From Alphaproteobacteria bacterium (GTDB lineage: Bacteria > Pseudomonadota > Alphaproteobacteria > UBA9219): a stretch of DNA of 16,377 nt. Made by a program: the position numbers and the translations under genes. The notes under the pieces are model-generated. The model saw nothing but the letters and a program-made list of their open reading frames with translations, did not search any database and was not told the origin of the DNA. Of this stretch, positions 7,830-15,169 are shown piece by piece (the stretch's first letter is position 1; each line of letters opens with the position of its first letter). The DNA lies in NCBI GenBank assembly GCA_028865155.1, contig JAGWKW010000004.1, forward strand, positions 1 to 16,377. Direction: 5' to 3'.

Positions 7830-9797
7830 ATGTCCGATTTGTTTCCCGTTTCTCCCGCCGCAGCCAAAGCCGCATGGATCGATGCCGAGACCTACGAATC
7901 CATGTATGCGCAATCGACAGTCGAGCCAGAAACTTTCTGGGGCGAACAAGGCAAATATCTCGACTGGATCCGCCCCTACACAAAAATCCGCAGCGGCGGC
8001 TTTACCGGCAACGCGCATATCAAATGGTTCGAAGACGGCACGCTCAACGCCGCCGCCAACTGCATCGACCGCCATCTGCCCGACCGCGCCAATCAAATCG
8101 CGATTATCTGGGAGCCTGACGATCCGAACGAACCCGCGCAGCGCATCACCTATAAAGAACTGAGCGAAAAAACCGGCGCCTTTGCCAACGTTCTCAAACG
8201 CCATGGCGTCGTGCGCGGCGACCGGGTCGTTGTTTATCTGCCGATGATCCCCGAAGCGGCCTATGCGATGCTGGCCTGCGCGCGCATCGGCGCGATCCAT
8301 TCGATCGTGTTCGCGGGCTTTTCTCCGCACAGCTTGCGCGACCGCATCATCGATTGCGGCGCGAAGCTCGTGATCACGGCGGACGAAGGTTTGCGCGGCG
8401 GCAAGCGCGTGTCGCTCAAGGCCAACATGGACGAGGCCATCGCTTCCTGCCCCGAGGTGAAAAAATGTCTCACCGTACGGCGCACCGGCGGTTGTGTGCC
8501 GTGGCAGGCAGGGCGCGATGTCTGGCTGCATGAGGAGATGGATAAAGTTCCCCCCCATTGCAAAGCCGAGGAAATGAGCGCCGAGGACCCGCTTTTCATC
8601 CTCTACACGTCGGGGTCGACCGGCACGCCCAAAGGCGTGCTGCACACAACCGGCGGCTATCTTCTGTACGCGGCGCTAACGCATAAATGGGTTCTCGACT
8701 ACCATGACGGCGAGACCTACTGGTGTGGCGCGGATATCGGCTGGATCACCGGGCACAGCTATATCGTTTATGGCCCGCTCGCCAACGGCGCGACGACGCT
8801 TATGTATGAGGGTGTGCCGACCTATCCCGATCCGTCGCGTTTCTGGCAGATCGTCGACAAGCATAGGGTCAATATCTTCTACACCGCGCCGACCGCGATC
8901 CGCGCGCTGATGCGCGAGGGCGAAGGCTGGGTGCGCAAAACGAGCCGTAGTTCCTTGCGCCTGCTCGCGTCGGTCGGCGAGCCGATCAATCCCGAAGCCT
9001 GGCTCTGGTATTACCGCGAAATCGGCAACGGCAAATGCCCGGTCATCGACACCTGGTGGCAAACCGAAACCGGTGGCCACATGATTGCGCCGCTTCCAGG
9101 CGCGATCACGCTCAAACCCGGATCGGCAACGCGACCCTTCTTTGGCGTCAAACCCGTCATCCTCGACAGCGCAGGCAATGTCGTGCATGGCGCCTGCGAA
9201 GGCGTTTTATGCATTGCCGAACCATGGCCCGGCATGATGCGCACGATCTATGGCGACCATGCACGTTTCGTCAAAACCTATCTCGCCCCCTATGAAGGCA
9301 TATATTTCACCGGCGACGGCTGCAGGCGCGACGAAGACGGTTATTACTGGATAACGGGGCGCGTCGACGACGTCATCAATGTCGCGGGGCACCGGCTCAG
9401 CACGGCCGAGATCGAAAGCGCCTGCGTTGCGCATGAAGCGGTGGCCGAGGCTGCTGTCGTCGCCTGCCCGCATGACATCAAAGGCCAGGGCATTTACGTC
9501 TATGTGACGCTGAAGAACGGGATCGACGGCAGCGACGGATTGCGCAAAGAGCTGGTCGAGACGATCCGCCACACGATCAGTCCTATTGCGACTCCCGATT
9601 ATATCCAGTGGGCGCCGGCTTTGCCGAAAACGCGATCCGGCAAGATCATGCGGCGTATTTTACGGAAAATCGCCGCGCTAGAGGCGGAAAACCTTGGAGA
9701 TGTTTCAACGCTCGCCGACCCGTCCGTTGTCGAACTGCTTATCAAAGGATGCTTAATTGCGCCGAAGACTCCTTCTTCTTCGCAAGCAGCATCATAA
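7830..9797 (+). CDS. acs: acetyl-coenzyme A synthetase
   Basis: This is AMP-forming acetate:CoA ligase, which turns acetate, ATP and CoA into acetyl-CoA through acetyl-AMP in the cytoplasm. The 655-residue length matches the family (652 in E. coli). The A3 ATP-binding signature [11 protein letters not shown] is at residues 259-269. The acetate-pocket stretch [19 protein letters not shown] and the A5 motif [10 protein letters not shown] are intact. YFTGDG and [13 protein letters not shown] of the hinge are present. The regulatory lysine of [11 protein letters not shown] is Lys605, the site acetylated in many Acs enzymes. The start at 7830 is preceded by AAGGGG (7818-7823) at good spacing; an earlier in-frame ATG at 7686 lies inside the pseudokinase gene and would add an unrelated tail. 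The C-terminus is longer than usual after ADPSVVELL and overlaps ppsR. Confidence -1.
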   Translation: MSDLFPVSPAAAKAAWIDAETYESMYAQSTVEPETFWGEQGKYLDWIRPYTKIRSGGFTGNAHIKWFEDGTLNAAANCIDRHLPDRANQIAIIWEPDDPNEPAQRITYKELSEKTGAFANVLKRHGVVRGDRVVVYLPMIPEAAYAMLACARIGAIHSIVFAGFSPHSLRDRIIDCGAKLVITADEGLRGGKRVSLKANMDEAIASCPEVKKCLTVRRTGGCVPWQAGRDVWLHEEMDKVPPHCKAEEMSAEDPLFILYTSGSTGTPKGVLHTTGGYLLYAALTHKWVLDYHDGETYWCGADIGWITGHSYIVYGPLANGATTLMYEGVPTYPDPSRFWQIVDKHRVNIFYTAPTAIRALMREGEGWVRKTSRSSLRLLASVGEPINPEAWLWYYREIGNGKCPVIDTWWQTETGGHMIAPLPGAITLKPGSATRPFFGVKPVILDSAGNVVHGACEGVLCIAEPWPGMMRTIYGDHARFVKTYLAPYEGIYFTGDGCRRDEDGYYWITGRVDDVINVAGHRLSTAEIESACVAHEAVAEAAVVACPHDIKGQGIYVYVTLKNGIDGSDGLRKELVETIRHTISPIATPDYIQWAPALPKTRSGKIMRRILRKIAALEAENLGDVSTLADPSVVELLIKGCLIAPKTPSSSQAAS

Positions 9798-10572
9798 TTT
9801 CCGCCGCCGTTTCTTCTATCGAGCGCCGCGACACGTCGATGATTGGGCAGCCGATGCGCGCGAAGAAGCGCCGCGCCTCCATAACTTCGGCACGCACTTT
9901 TTCGGGGTCGACATAGGCAGTATCGCGCTTTTCGCTTAGTAAATGCAGGCGGCTGCGGCGGATCGCGATGAGGCTGTCAGGATCCTTGGTCAAGCCTACG
10001 ACAAGGGGTTTTTTCAGCGTATCAATATCGAATGGCAACGGAATGCCGGGCACGATCGGGATATTGGCGGCGCGGATACCGCGCCCCGCCAAATAAATGC
10101 AGGTCGGCGTTTTCGATGTGCGTGACACGCCCAGAATGACGACATCGGCGTCACGCAGCCGCTCGATGCCATGGCCGTCATCCTGCGCCATCGCGAAATC
10201 CATCGCATCGATGCGCGCAAAATAGCTTTCGTCGAGTGAATGCTGCTTGCCCGGCATATGGGTCGGTTTGTGTCCGAACAGGTCGACCATGCCATGCAGG
10301 ACCGGCTTCAGCACTGACACGCAAGAAATTTTGTCCGCGCGGCAGGCTTCCTCAAGCGTTTCACGCAATTCTTCATCGACGAAAGTGTAAAGGACAAGGC
10401 CGGGATTTTCCTGAATGCCCGCGATGACCGTTTTGAGCTGGCGCGGCGTGCGAACAAGGTTCCAGACATGCTCAGTGATATCGGTGCCTTCGAACTGAGC
10501 GAGGCAGGCGCGCGCCACCGCGCCGATGGTTTCGCCGGTCGAATCCGATACAAGATGGAGCTGAAAAGCCAT
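9742..10572 (-). CDS. ppsR: pyruvate, phosphate dikinase / PEP synthase regulatory protein (DUF299)
   Basis: Proteins of this family are bifunctional: they inactivate PPDK or PEP synthase by ADP-dependent phosphorylation of a threonine and reactivate it by Pi-dependent dephosphorylation, which controls pyruvate/PEP flux. The N-terminal signature [11 protein letters not shown] is at residues 6-14, the conserved [12 protein letters not shown] follows, and the P-loop GVSRTSKT is at 148-155. The 276-residue length is normal. Its 3' end overlaps acs by 56 bp in convergent orientation. Its start faces the putative origin and hemE across 434 bp, which matches the Rickettsia/Caulobacter RP001-origin-hemE arrangement that I know for alphaproteobacteria. 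PPDK is the more usual target in this class, but the target gene is not in the window. The ribosome binding site is weak. Confidence -1.
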   Translation of the reverse strand: MAFQLHLVSDSTGETIGAVARACLAQFEGTDITEHVWNLVRTPRQLKTVIAGIQENPGLVLYTFVDEELRETLEEACRADKISCVSVLKPVLHGMVDLFGHKPTHMPGKQHSLDESYFARIDAMDFAMAQDDGHGIERLRDADVVILGVSRTSKTPTCIYLAGRGIRAANIPIVPGIPLPFDIDTLKKPLVVGLTKDPDSLIAIRRSRLHLLSEKRDTAYVDPEKVRAEVMEARRFFARIGCPIIDVSRRSIEETAAEIMMLLAKKKESSAQLSIL

Positions 10573-10659
10573 GTTGGCAAAGAGCGCGCAAGATAAGGTC
10601 GTTGAAAAGTCTATTCTCTACCGCTTACTTCATCGCCTTCTCTGTATAAAGCGGAATCG

Positions 10660-10668
10660 TGGGGATAA
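10660..10668 (-). promoter_or_regulatory. DnaA-like box (TTATCCCCA on the minus strand)
   Basis: The plus strand reads TGGGGATAA, so the minus strand reads TTATCCCCA, one mismatch from the consensus DnaA box and containing the weak W-box core TCCCCA. Confidence -1.
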
Positions 10669-10714
10669 GTTGCGCTCTTGCGCATTCCTTTCTTTTTTTC
10701 CCCCATCAGGCTTT

Positions 10715-10771
10715 GGCTTTCCACCATTTCCTTTTCCGGGAATAAAAAACACAGGCTGTCTGTGGAAAGCC
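10715..10771. repeat. 10-bp perfect inverted repeat with DnaA-like arms
   Basis: GGCTTTCCAC (10715-10724) and GTGGAAAGCC (10762-10771) are exact inverted repeats separated by 37 bases. The right arm gives a DnaA-like sequence CTTTCCACA on the minus strand. The arms may be oppositely oriented initiator sites rather than a hairpin. Confidence -1.
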
Positions 10772-10783
10772 GGGATAAAAAAC
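10736..10783 (+). repeat. direct repeat of about 14 bp inside the putative origin
   Basis: CCGGGAATAAAAAAC (10736-10750) and CCGGGATAAAAAAC (10770-10783) differ only by one extra A and lie 34 bp apart, start to start. GGGATAA is the complement of TTATCCC, so these may be weak initiator sites. Confidence -1.
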
Positions 10784-10798
10784 TGAAAATCGCCCCCA

Positions 10799-10807
10799 TG
10801 ATCCACA
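10799..10807 (+). promoter_or_regulatory. DnaA G-box (TGATCCACA)
   Basis: TGATCCACA is one mismatch from the classic DnaA box TTATCCACA and is identical to the G-box of the Caulobacter origin as I know it. It sits at the left edge of the AT-rich stretch, a sensible position for loading an unwinding element. Confidence -1.
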
Positions 10808-10973
10808 GGGACGTCAAGACAATTCCTAATAACTGGTTAAGAATAATTTACTAACAAAGTTTTAATTTAACTTTTGATCAATAAACGAACGCACCTTGCT
10901 GAACAAAATTTGTATATTCTTTTCCTGTATTTAATCCCCATCTTCCCCTATACCAACTACTTACCCCTACTCT

Positions 10974-10988
10974 TTAATATAAAATTAA
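10974..10988 (+). promoter_or_regulatory. CtrA-type site TTAA-N7-TTAA upstream of hemE
   Basis: TTAA at 10974-10977, seven bases, then TTAA at 10985-10988 is a full match to the CtrA recognition consensus. It ends 18 bases before the hemE GTG and overlaps the TATAAAA stretch that is the best -10 candidate, a position from which bound CtrA could repress hemE and the origin. Looser one-mismatch sites occur at 10837-10851, 10851-10865 and 10867-10881, but the region is AT-rich and these could be chance. Confidence -1.
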
Positions 10989-11006
10989 GATAAAGGAAAA
11001 ACGCGC

Positions 11007-12041
11007 GTGAATAGAATCCGTAAACCGATCCTCGATGTTCTTTGCGGACAGATTCCCGAACACATTCCGGTCTGGCTCATGCGCCAGGCAGGGCGTTTCC
11101 TTCCAGAGTACCGGGAAATAAGGGCCAAATCTAAAAATTTCCTTAACATGTGTTTGACGCCAGACCTGGCGACCGAAATAACCCTTCAGCCCGTCCGCCG
11201 TTTCGACATGGATGCCGCCATCCTTTTTTCCGACATCCTGATCGTTCCCATGGCACTCGGTTTGTCCCTCGATTTCCGCGAAGGCGAAGGCCCGGTTTTG
11301 CAGACAGTTTCCGATCAGGCTTCGATCTCCGTTCTCGAATATAATTCCGAAAAAGCTGCGCCGGTTTTTGAAACCGTTCGCCGCGTCAAACAATCCCTGT
11401 CCGGCATGCCGACAACCTTGATCGGCTTTTGCGGCGCGCCTTGGACGGTTGCCTGCTATATGATCGACGGCAACAGCAAAAATGATTTCGCCGCAGCCAG
11501 GGCATGGGCTGCAAATGAGCCGGGGAAGCTTGACACGCTGATCGAAAAGCTTATCGACGCAAGCGAAACCTATCTTGCCGCACAAATTGAAGCCGGGGCC
11601 GAAGCTTTGCAGATTTTCGACAGCTGGGCGGGATCCTTGAAAGGCGAGGATTTCGCCCATTTCATCATTGCGCCGACACGTAAACTTGTTTCGCGCCTCA
11701 AGAAAAAATATCCCGAAATCCCGATCATCGGCTTCCCGCGCGAAGCGGGCGACGGATACAGGCCTTATATCGAACAAACAGGCGTCGATGCCTTAAGCAT
11801 CGATCCATCGGTTGCCCTCGATTATGCGAAACGCGAACTCCAAACCGTCAAGCCGTTGCAAGGCAATCTCGATCCCGAACTTCTGGTTCGCGGCGGCGAA
11901 GGCATGAAACGCGCGGCGGCATGCATCCTCGATGCGCTTGGCCCGCGCCATATTTTCAATCTCGGCCATGGCGTTGTGCCTCAAACGCCGGTCGAAAACG
12001 TTTCTGCGCTCGTCGAGCAGGTCAGAAATTTCCGGATATGA
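11007..12041 (+). CDS. hemE: uroporphyrinogen decarboxylase
   Basis: HemE removes the four acetate carboxyls of uroporphyrinogen III to give coproporphyrinogen III, without a cofactor, in the cytoplasm. The 344-residue protein carries the signature PVWLMRQAGRFLPEYR with substrate-binding Arg26 and Arg30, the catalytic Asp76 in FSDIL, GAPWTVACYMIDG (143-155) with Tyr151, FDSWAG, and the late NLGHGV histidine. It starts with GTG at 11007, supported by AAAGG at 10992-10996. The stop overlaps the hemH start as ATGA, so the two are translationally coupled. It faces ppsR across the putative origin, and a CtrA-type site lies on its promoter. Confidence -1.
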   Translation: MNRIRKPILDVLCGQIPEHIPVWLMRQAGRFLPEYREIRAKSKNFLNMCLTPDLATEITLQPVRRFDMDAAILFSDILIVPMALGLSLDFREGEGPVLQTVSDQASISVLEYNSEKAAPVFETVRRVKQSLSGMPTTLIGFCGAPWTVACYMIDGNSKNDFAAARAWAANEPGKLDTLIEKLIDASETYLAAQIEAGAEALQIFDSWAGSLKGEDFAHFIIAPTRKLVSRLKKKYPEIPIIGFPREAGDGYRPYIEQTGVDALSIDPSVALDYAKRELQTVKPLQGNLDPELLVRGGEGMKRAAACILDALGPRHIFNLGHGVVPQTPVENVSALVEQVRNFRI

Positions 12042-13054
12042 AAAAAATCGCCGTCATCCTGTTCAACCTCGGCGGACCAGATGCGCCCGAAGCGGTTGAG
12101 CCTTTCTTGTTCAATTTGTTCAACGACAAAGCCATCATCCGTGCGCCGCAACCAATCCGTTATTTGATCGCCAAGCTCATCTCCACGCGCCGCGCGCCCA
12201 TCGCGCGCGAGATTTATGCCAAAATCGGCGGCGCTTCGCCGATCCTCAAGAATACGCAAGCACAGGCCGATATTCTGACGCAAGCGCTTAATGCCAGGGG
12301 CGATACGCTTTACAAATGTTTTATCGCCATGCGCTATTGGCATCCTTTTGCCGACGGCGCGGCCCATGCCGTCAAGGCTTTTGCGCCCGACGAAATCGTC
12401 CTGCTTCCGCTTTATCCGCAGTTTTCGACCACGACGACACAATCGAGCTTCGACGATTGGCGCCGCGCCGCGTGCCGGCAGAAACTCGACATCCAGACGC
12501 GCGAAGTCTGCTGTTACTCCGAAGAACCTGGCTTCATTCACGCGGTAGCCGCATTTGTACGCCCCGCTTACGACGAAGCGAAAAAACACGGGAACCCCCG
12601 CATTTTGTTTTCCGCCCACGGGCTGCCGGAAAAAATCGTCAAGGCAGGAGATCCCTACGCCGCGCAATGCGCGCAGACGGTCGAAGCTCTGCGGCATGAA
12701 CTGGCCATCGAAAATCTCGACAGCGTTTTATGTTTCCAAAGCCGTGTCGGGCCTTTGAAATGGATCGGTCCTGCGACCGACGACGAAATTCGCCGGGCAG
12801 GCGCGGAAAAAAGACCGCTTGTCCTCGTTCCTGTCGCTTTTGTGTCCGACCATTCCGAAACATTGGTCGAAATCGACATTGAATATCGTGCGCTTGCAGG
12901 CAAATGTGGCGTTCCGTTCTTCGCCTCAACCCCGGCCGTTGGAACTGCGCCCGCTTTTATCGAAGGTCTTGCGCGACTTGTCGAAGGGGCTTGCCTTTCA
13001 GGGCCGTCTGCGCGAATTTGTCCACACAAATTTTCCGGCTGTCTGCGCGCGTAA
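12038..13054 (+). CDS. hemH: ferrochelatase
   Basis: HemH inserts Fe2+ into protoporphyrin IX, the last step of heme b synthesis, at the inner face of the membrane. The ATG at 12038 overlaps the hemE stop (ATGA); an upstream in-frame ATG at 11921 lies wholly within hemE and would add a tail that does not belong to the family. The 338-residue product begins KKIAVILFNLGGPD, and contains MRYWHPF, LYPQFSTTTTQSS, the catalytic His in FSAHGLPEKIVKAGDPY, and the acidic SDHSETLVEIDIEY. The C-terminus has Cys319, Cys328 and Cys335 (in CPHKFSGC), spaced C-x8-C-x6-C, which recalls the C-terminal [2Fe-2S] cysteines of some ferrochelatases; a fourth ligand is not assigned, so this is only suggestive. Confidence -1.
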   Translation: MKKIAVILFNLGGPDAPEAVEPFLFNLFNDKAIIRAPQPIRYLIAKLISTRRAPIAREIYAKIGGASPILKNTQAQADILTQALNARGDTLYKCFIAMRYWHPFADGAAHAVKAFAPDEIVLLPLYPQFSTTTTQSSFDDWRRAACRQKLDIQTREVCCYSEEPGFIHAVAAFVRPAYDEAKKHGNPRILFSAHGLPEKIVKAGDPYAAQCAQTVEALRHELAIENLDSVLCFQSRVGPLKWIGPATDDEIRRAGAEKRPLVLVPVAFVSDHSETLVEIDIEYRALAGKCGVPFFASTPAVGTAPAFIEGLARLVEGACLSGPSARICPHKFSGCLRA

Positions 13055-13065
13055 AGGTTTTTCCC

Positions 13066-13497
13066 ATGTCTTACGAATGGCTCAAGGCGCTTCACATCAT
13101 TTCCGTTATTGCCTGGATGGCGGGTATGCTCTACTTGCCGCGCCTTTATGTCTATCACGCCGACACCCAGCGGGGTTCCGAGCTTTCCGAAACGCTCAAG
13201 GTCATGGAGCGCCGCCTGCTGCGCGGCATCATCAACCCGGCGATGGTTTCGACCTTCGTTTTCGGCATCTGGATGCTGACGATCAATCCCGGCATTCTGG
13301 GCGAGACCTTTATGCATGTAAAACTCGCCGCTGTTTTATGCATGGTGACGCTGCACGGCCTTTTGGCCCACTACCGCCGCGCCTTCGCCGAAGACCGCAA
13401 TATTCATTCGGCGCATTTTTACCGCGCCCTCAACGAAGTCCCGACCGCCCTGATGATTATCATTGTCATCATGATCGTTGTGCAGCCTTGGTCGTAG
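13066..13497 (+). CDS. hemJ: protoporphyrinogen IX oxidase HemJ
   Basis: HemJ oxidises protoporphyrinogen IX to protoporphyrin IX and replaces HemG and HemY in most alphaproteobacteria. The 143-residue protein is an integral inner-membrane protein with about four hydrophobic segments (near 9-29, 55-74, 82-101, 127-140). Conserved family residues are visible: His10 in WLKALHIISVIAWMAG, Arg26 in LPRLYVYH, Lys86 in HVKLAAVL, and RALNEVP at 119-125. I chose ATG 13066 because AAAGG (13053-13057) lies directly over the hemH stop with eight bases' spacing. A start at 12904 is open but is buried within hemH. Order hemE-hemH-hemJ then gives substrate-to-heme steps in one transcription unit. Confidence -1.
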   Translation: MSYEWLKALHIISVIAWMAGMLYLPRLYVYHADTQRGSELSETLKVMERRLLRGIINPAMVSTFVFGIWMLTINPGILGETFMHVKLAAVLCMVTLHGLLAHYRRAFAEDRNIHSAHFYRALNEVPTALMIIIVIMIVVQPWS

Positions 13498-13696
13498 GGC
13501 GATGTTATGGTTAACGCCCCTGCCGCAAGGATTTCTTGACTTGCGGCCGTGTTTCGGTTTATGAAGAGCCAGTTCCGGTGCGGTGATTTTATCAGCCGTA
13601 CGATTTTGAAAGCGCCGGAACCCCATCCCCCTCGGCAAGCGACAATCCAGAAAATAACGGACAGACGCGCCATATTCCCGATTAGCGAAGGATAAA
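13498..13696 (+). promoter_or_regulatory. rho 5' leader region with two hairpins
   Basis: The 199 bases between hemJ and rho hold no credible gene but two strong inverted repeats. GCCGCAAG (13522-13529) pairs with CTTGCGGC (13540-13547), an exact 8-bp stem with a 10-base loop. GTTCCGGTGC (13572-13581) pairs with GCGCCGGAAC (13612-13621), 10 bp with one G-U pair. No strong T-run follows either, so they look less like intrinsic terminators than folded leader RNA. In E. coli rho is autoregulated through attenuation in its leader, so similar control is possible here. Confidence -1.
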
Positions 13697-15067
13697 ATGA
13701 CATCGACGAATTTACGTGAATTGAAAGCCAAGACCCCGGCCGAACTGCTGGTCATGGCCGAAAAACTCGGCATCGAAGGCGCGTCCGCGATGCGTAAACA
13801 GGACATGCTGTTTGCCGTCCTGAAGGTGGTGGGCGAACAGGCCGATACCACCATCACCGGCGAAGGCGTGCTGGAAGTCCTGCCCGACGGGTTCGGTTTT
13901 TTGCGCTCGCCCGAAGCCAATTACCTGCCCGGCCCCGACGATATCTATGTCTCGCCGAGCCAGGTGCGCAAATTCAACCTGCGCACGGGCGACACGGTCG
14001 AAGGCGAAATTCGCGCGCCCAAGGAAGGCGAGCGGTATTTCGCCCTGCTCAAGGTCGGCAGAATCAATTTCGAGGAACCGGAAAAAGCAAGGCACCGCAT
14101 CGGCTTCGACAACCTGACCGCGCTTTATCCGACCCAGCATCTGAAGCTTGAGATTCCGGATCCGGCCAAGAAAGAATATACCTCGCGGATCATCGACCTT
14201 GTCTGCCCCTTGGGCAAAGGCCAGCGCGCGTTGATCGTAGCGCCTCCGCGTACCGGCAAGACCGTGATGATGCAGAATATCGCGCATGCGATCACGACCA
14301 ACCATCCCGAAGTCTATCTGATTGTTTTGCTCATCGACGAACGCCCCGAAGAAGTCACCGACATGGCGCGCTCGGTCAAGGGCGAGGTTATCAGCTCGAC
14401 CTTCGACGAACCGGCCACACGCCACGTCCAGGTCGCGGAAATGGTGATCGAGAAAGCCAAGCGCTTGGTCGAGCACAAGCGCGACGTCGTCATTGTGCTG
14501 GATTCCATCACGCGCCTCGCGCGTGCCAACAAAACCGTCGTGCCTTCGTCGGGCAAGGTCCTGACCGGCGGCGTCGATGCCAACGCGCTGCAACGCCCGA
14601 AGCGTTTCTTCGGCGCGGCGCGCAATATCGAGGAAGGCGGTTCGCTCACAATCATCGCGACCGCGCTCATCGACACCGGCAGCCGTATGGACGAAGTCAT
14701 TTTCGAAGAGTTCAAGGGAACGGGCAATTCGGAAATCATCCTCGACCGCAAACTGTCCGACCGCCGTACCTTCCCGGCCATCGACATCACCAAGTCCGGC
14801 ACGCGCAAGGAAGAATTGCTCGTCGACAAGACGACGATGTCGAAAATGTGGGTGCTGCGCCGCGTGCTGCTGCCGATGGGCACGACCGACGCGATGGAAT
14901 TTCTGCTCGACAAGCTCAAATACTCGAAAACCAACGCGGATTTCTTCGACAGCATGGGCTCAAGCGGCGGCAACGAGAATGGCGGCGGTTCCGGCCCCGT
15001 GGTACAGCGCGCAACGATCGCGCGGCGCAGCTCGTCTTCGGGCTCGACCAATTCCGACAAGGATTGA
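13697..15067 (+). CDS. rho: transcription termination factor Rho
   Basis: Rho is the ring-shaped RNA-dependent ATPase/helicase that ends transcription at unstructured C-rich RNA. The cold-shock-like RNA-binding fold carries the RNP1-like GFGFLR (65-70). The P-loop APPRTGKT is at 182-189 with Lys188 and Thr189. [10 protein letters not shown] holds the catalytic Glu215, DVVIVLDS (263-270) is Walker [17 protein letters not shown] is the Q-loop region, and [14 protein letters not shown] holds the arginine finger. The core ends near FFDSM at 416-420; a Gly/Ser-rich basic tail of about 36 residues follows, ending at 456, compared with the usual end a few residues after this motif. GAAGGA at 13687-13692 supports the start at 13697. 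An intrinsic terminator follows the gene. Confidence -1.
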   Translation: MTSTNLRELKAKTPAELLVMAEKLGIEGASAMRKQDMLFAVLKVVGEQADTTITGEGVLEVLPDGFGFLRSPEANYLPGPDDIYVSPSQVRKFNLRTGDTVEGEIRAPKEGERYFALLKVGRINFEEPEKARHRIGFDNLTALYPTQHLKLEIPDPAKKEYTSRIIDLVCPLGKGQRALIVAPPRTGKTVMMQNIAHAITTNHPEVYLIVLLIDERPEEVTDMARSVKGEVISSTFDEPATRHVQVAEMVIEKAKRLVEHKRDVVIVLDSITRLARANKTVVPSSGKVLTGGVDANALQRPKRFFGAARNIEEGGSLTIIATALIDTGSRMDEVIFEEFKGTGNSEIILDRKLSDRRTFPAIDITKSGTRKEELLVDKTTMSKMWVLRRVLLPMGTTDAMEFLLDKLKYSKTNADFFDSMGSSGGNENGGGSGPVVQRATIARRSSSSGSTNSDKD

Positions 15068-15073
15068 CCATCG

Positions 15074-15127
15074 CAAGGCAAGCAGCCAGAGACGGTCGCT
15101 TGCCCCCTTGCCTTGACCGGTTTTTTT
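15074..15127 (+). terminator. intrinsic terminator after rho
   Basis: CAAGGCAAG (15074-15082) and CTTGCCTTG (15107-15115) form an exact 9-bp stem with a 24-base loop, and seven T residues follow at 15121-15127. An alternative short stem, CGGTC (15093-15097) with GACCG (15115-15119), ends one base from the same T-run. Either fold separates rho from the next gene. Confidence -1.
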
Positions 15128-15169
15128 CGCGATGATCGGCCCGGCTTTTCCAACCGGAGGTATCGAGAC

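Larger units (their letters stand above)
10573..11006. other. putative chromosomal replication origin (oriC) between ppsR and hemE
   Basis: This 434-bp non-coding gap separates divergent ppsR and hemE, the position of the experimentally known Caulobacter crescentus origin and of the proposed Rickettsia origin. It has a GC-richer left half with several DnaA-like sites and a right half that is strongly AT-rich: by hand count 10821-10940 is about 27% GC, against clearly GC-rich genes on both sides. Sites seen are TGATCCACA (10799-10807), which is the Caulobacter G-box sequence; TGGGGATAA (10660-10668, reverse strand TTATCCCCA); TGTGGAAAG (10761-10769, reverse strand CTTTCCACA); and W-box-like TCCCCA at 10935-10940. 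CtrA-like sites lie in the AT-rich half. The gap also has to contain both divergent promoters. Confidence -1.

Noticed and set aside
7800..8645. Reverse-strand ORF of 281 codons opposite acs
   Set aside because: Antisense to the conserved acetyl-CoA synthetase frame; composition is that of a shadow frame.
10837..10881. Three loose CtrA-like sites counted as proven
   Set aside because: Each has one mismatch and the DNA is highly AT-rich, so matches by chance are expected; only the perfect site at 10974 was annotated.
11921..12037. Upstream extension of hemH to an earlier ATG
   Set aside because: The extra 39 residues come from another frame of hemE and do not belong to ferrochelatase; ATG 12038 gives the family start.
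13712..14593. Second reverse-strand ORF of 293 codons within rho
   Set aside because: Shadow of rho; no ribosome binding site or domain.
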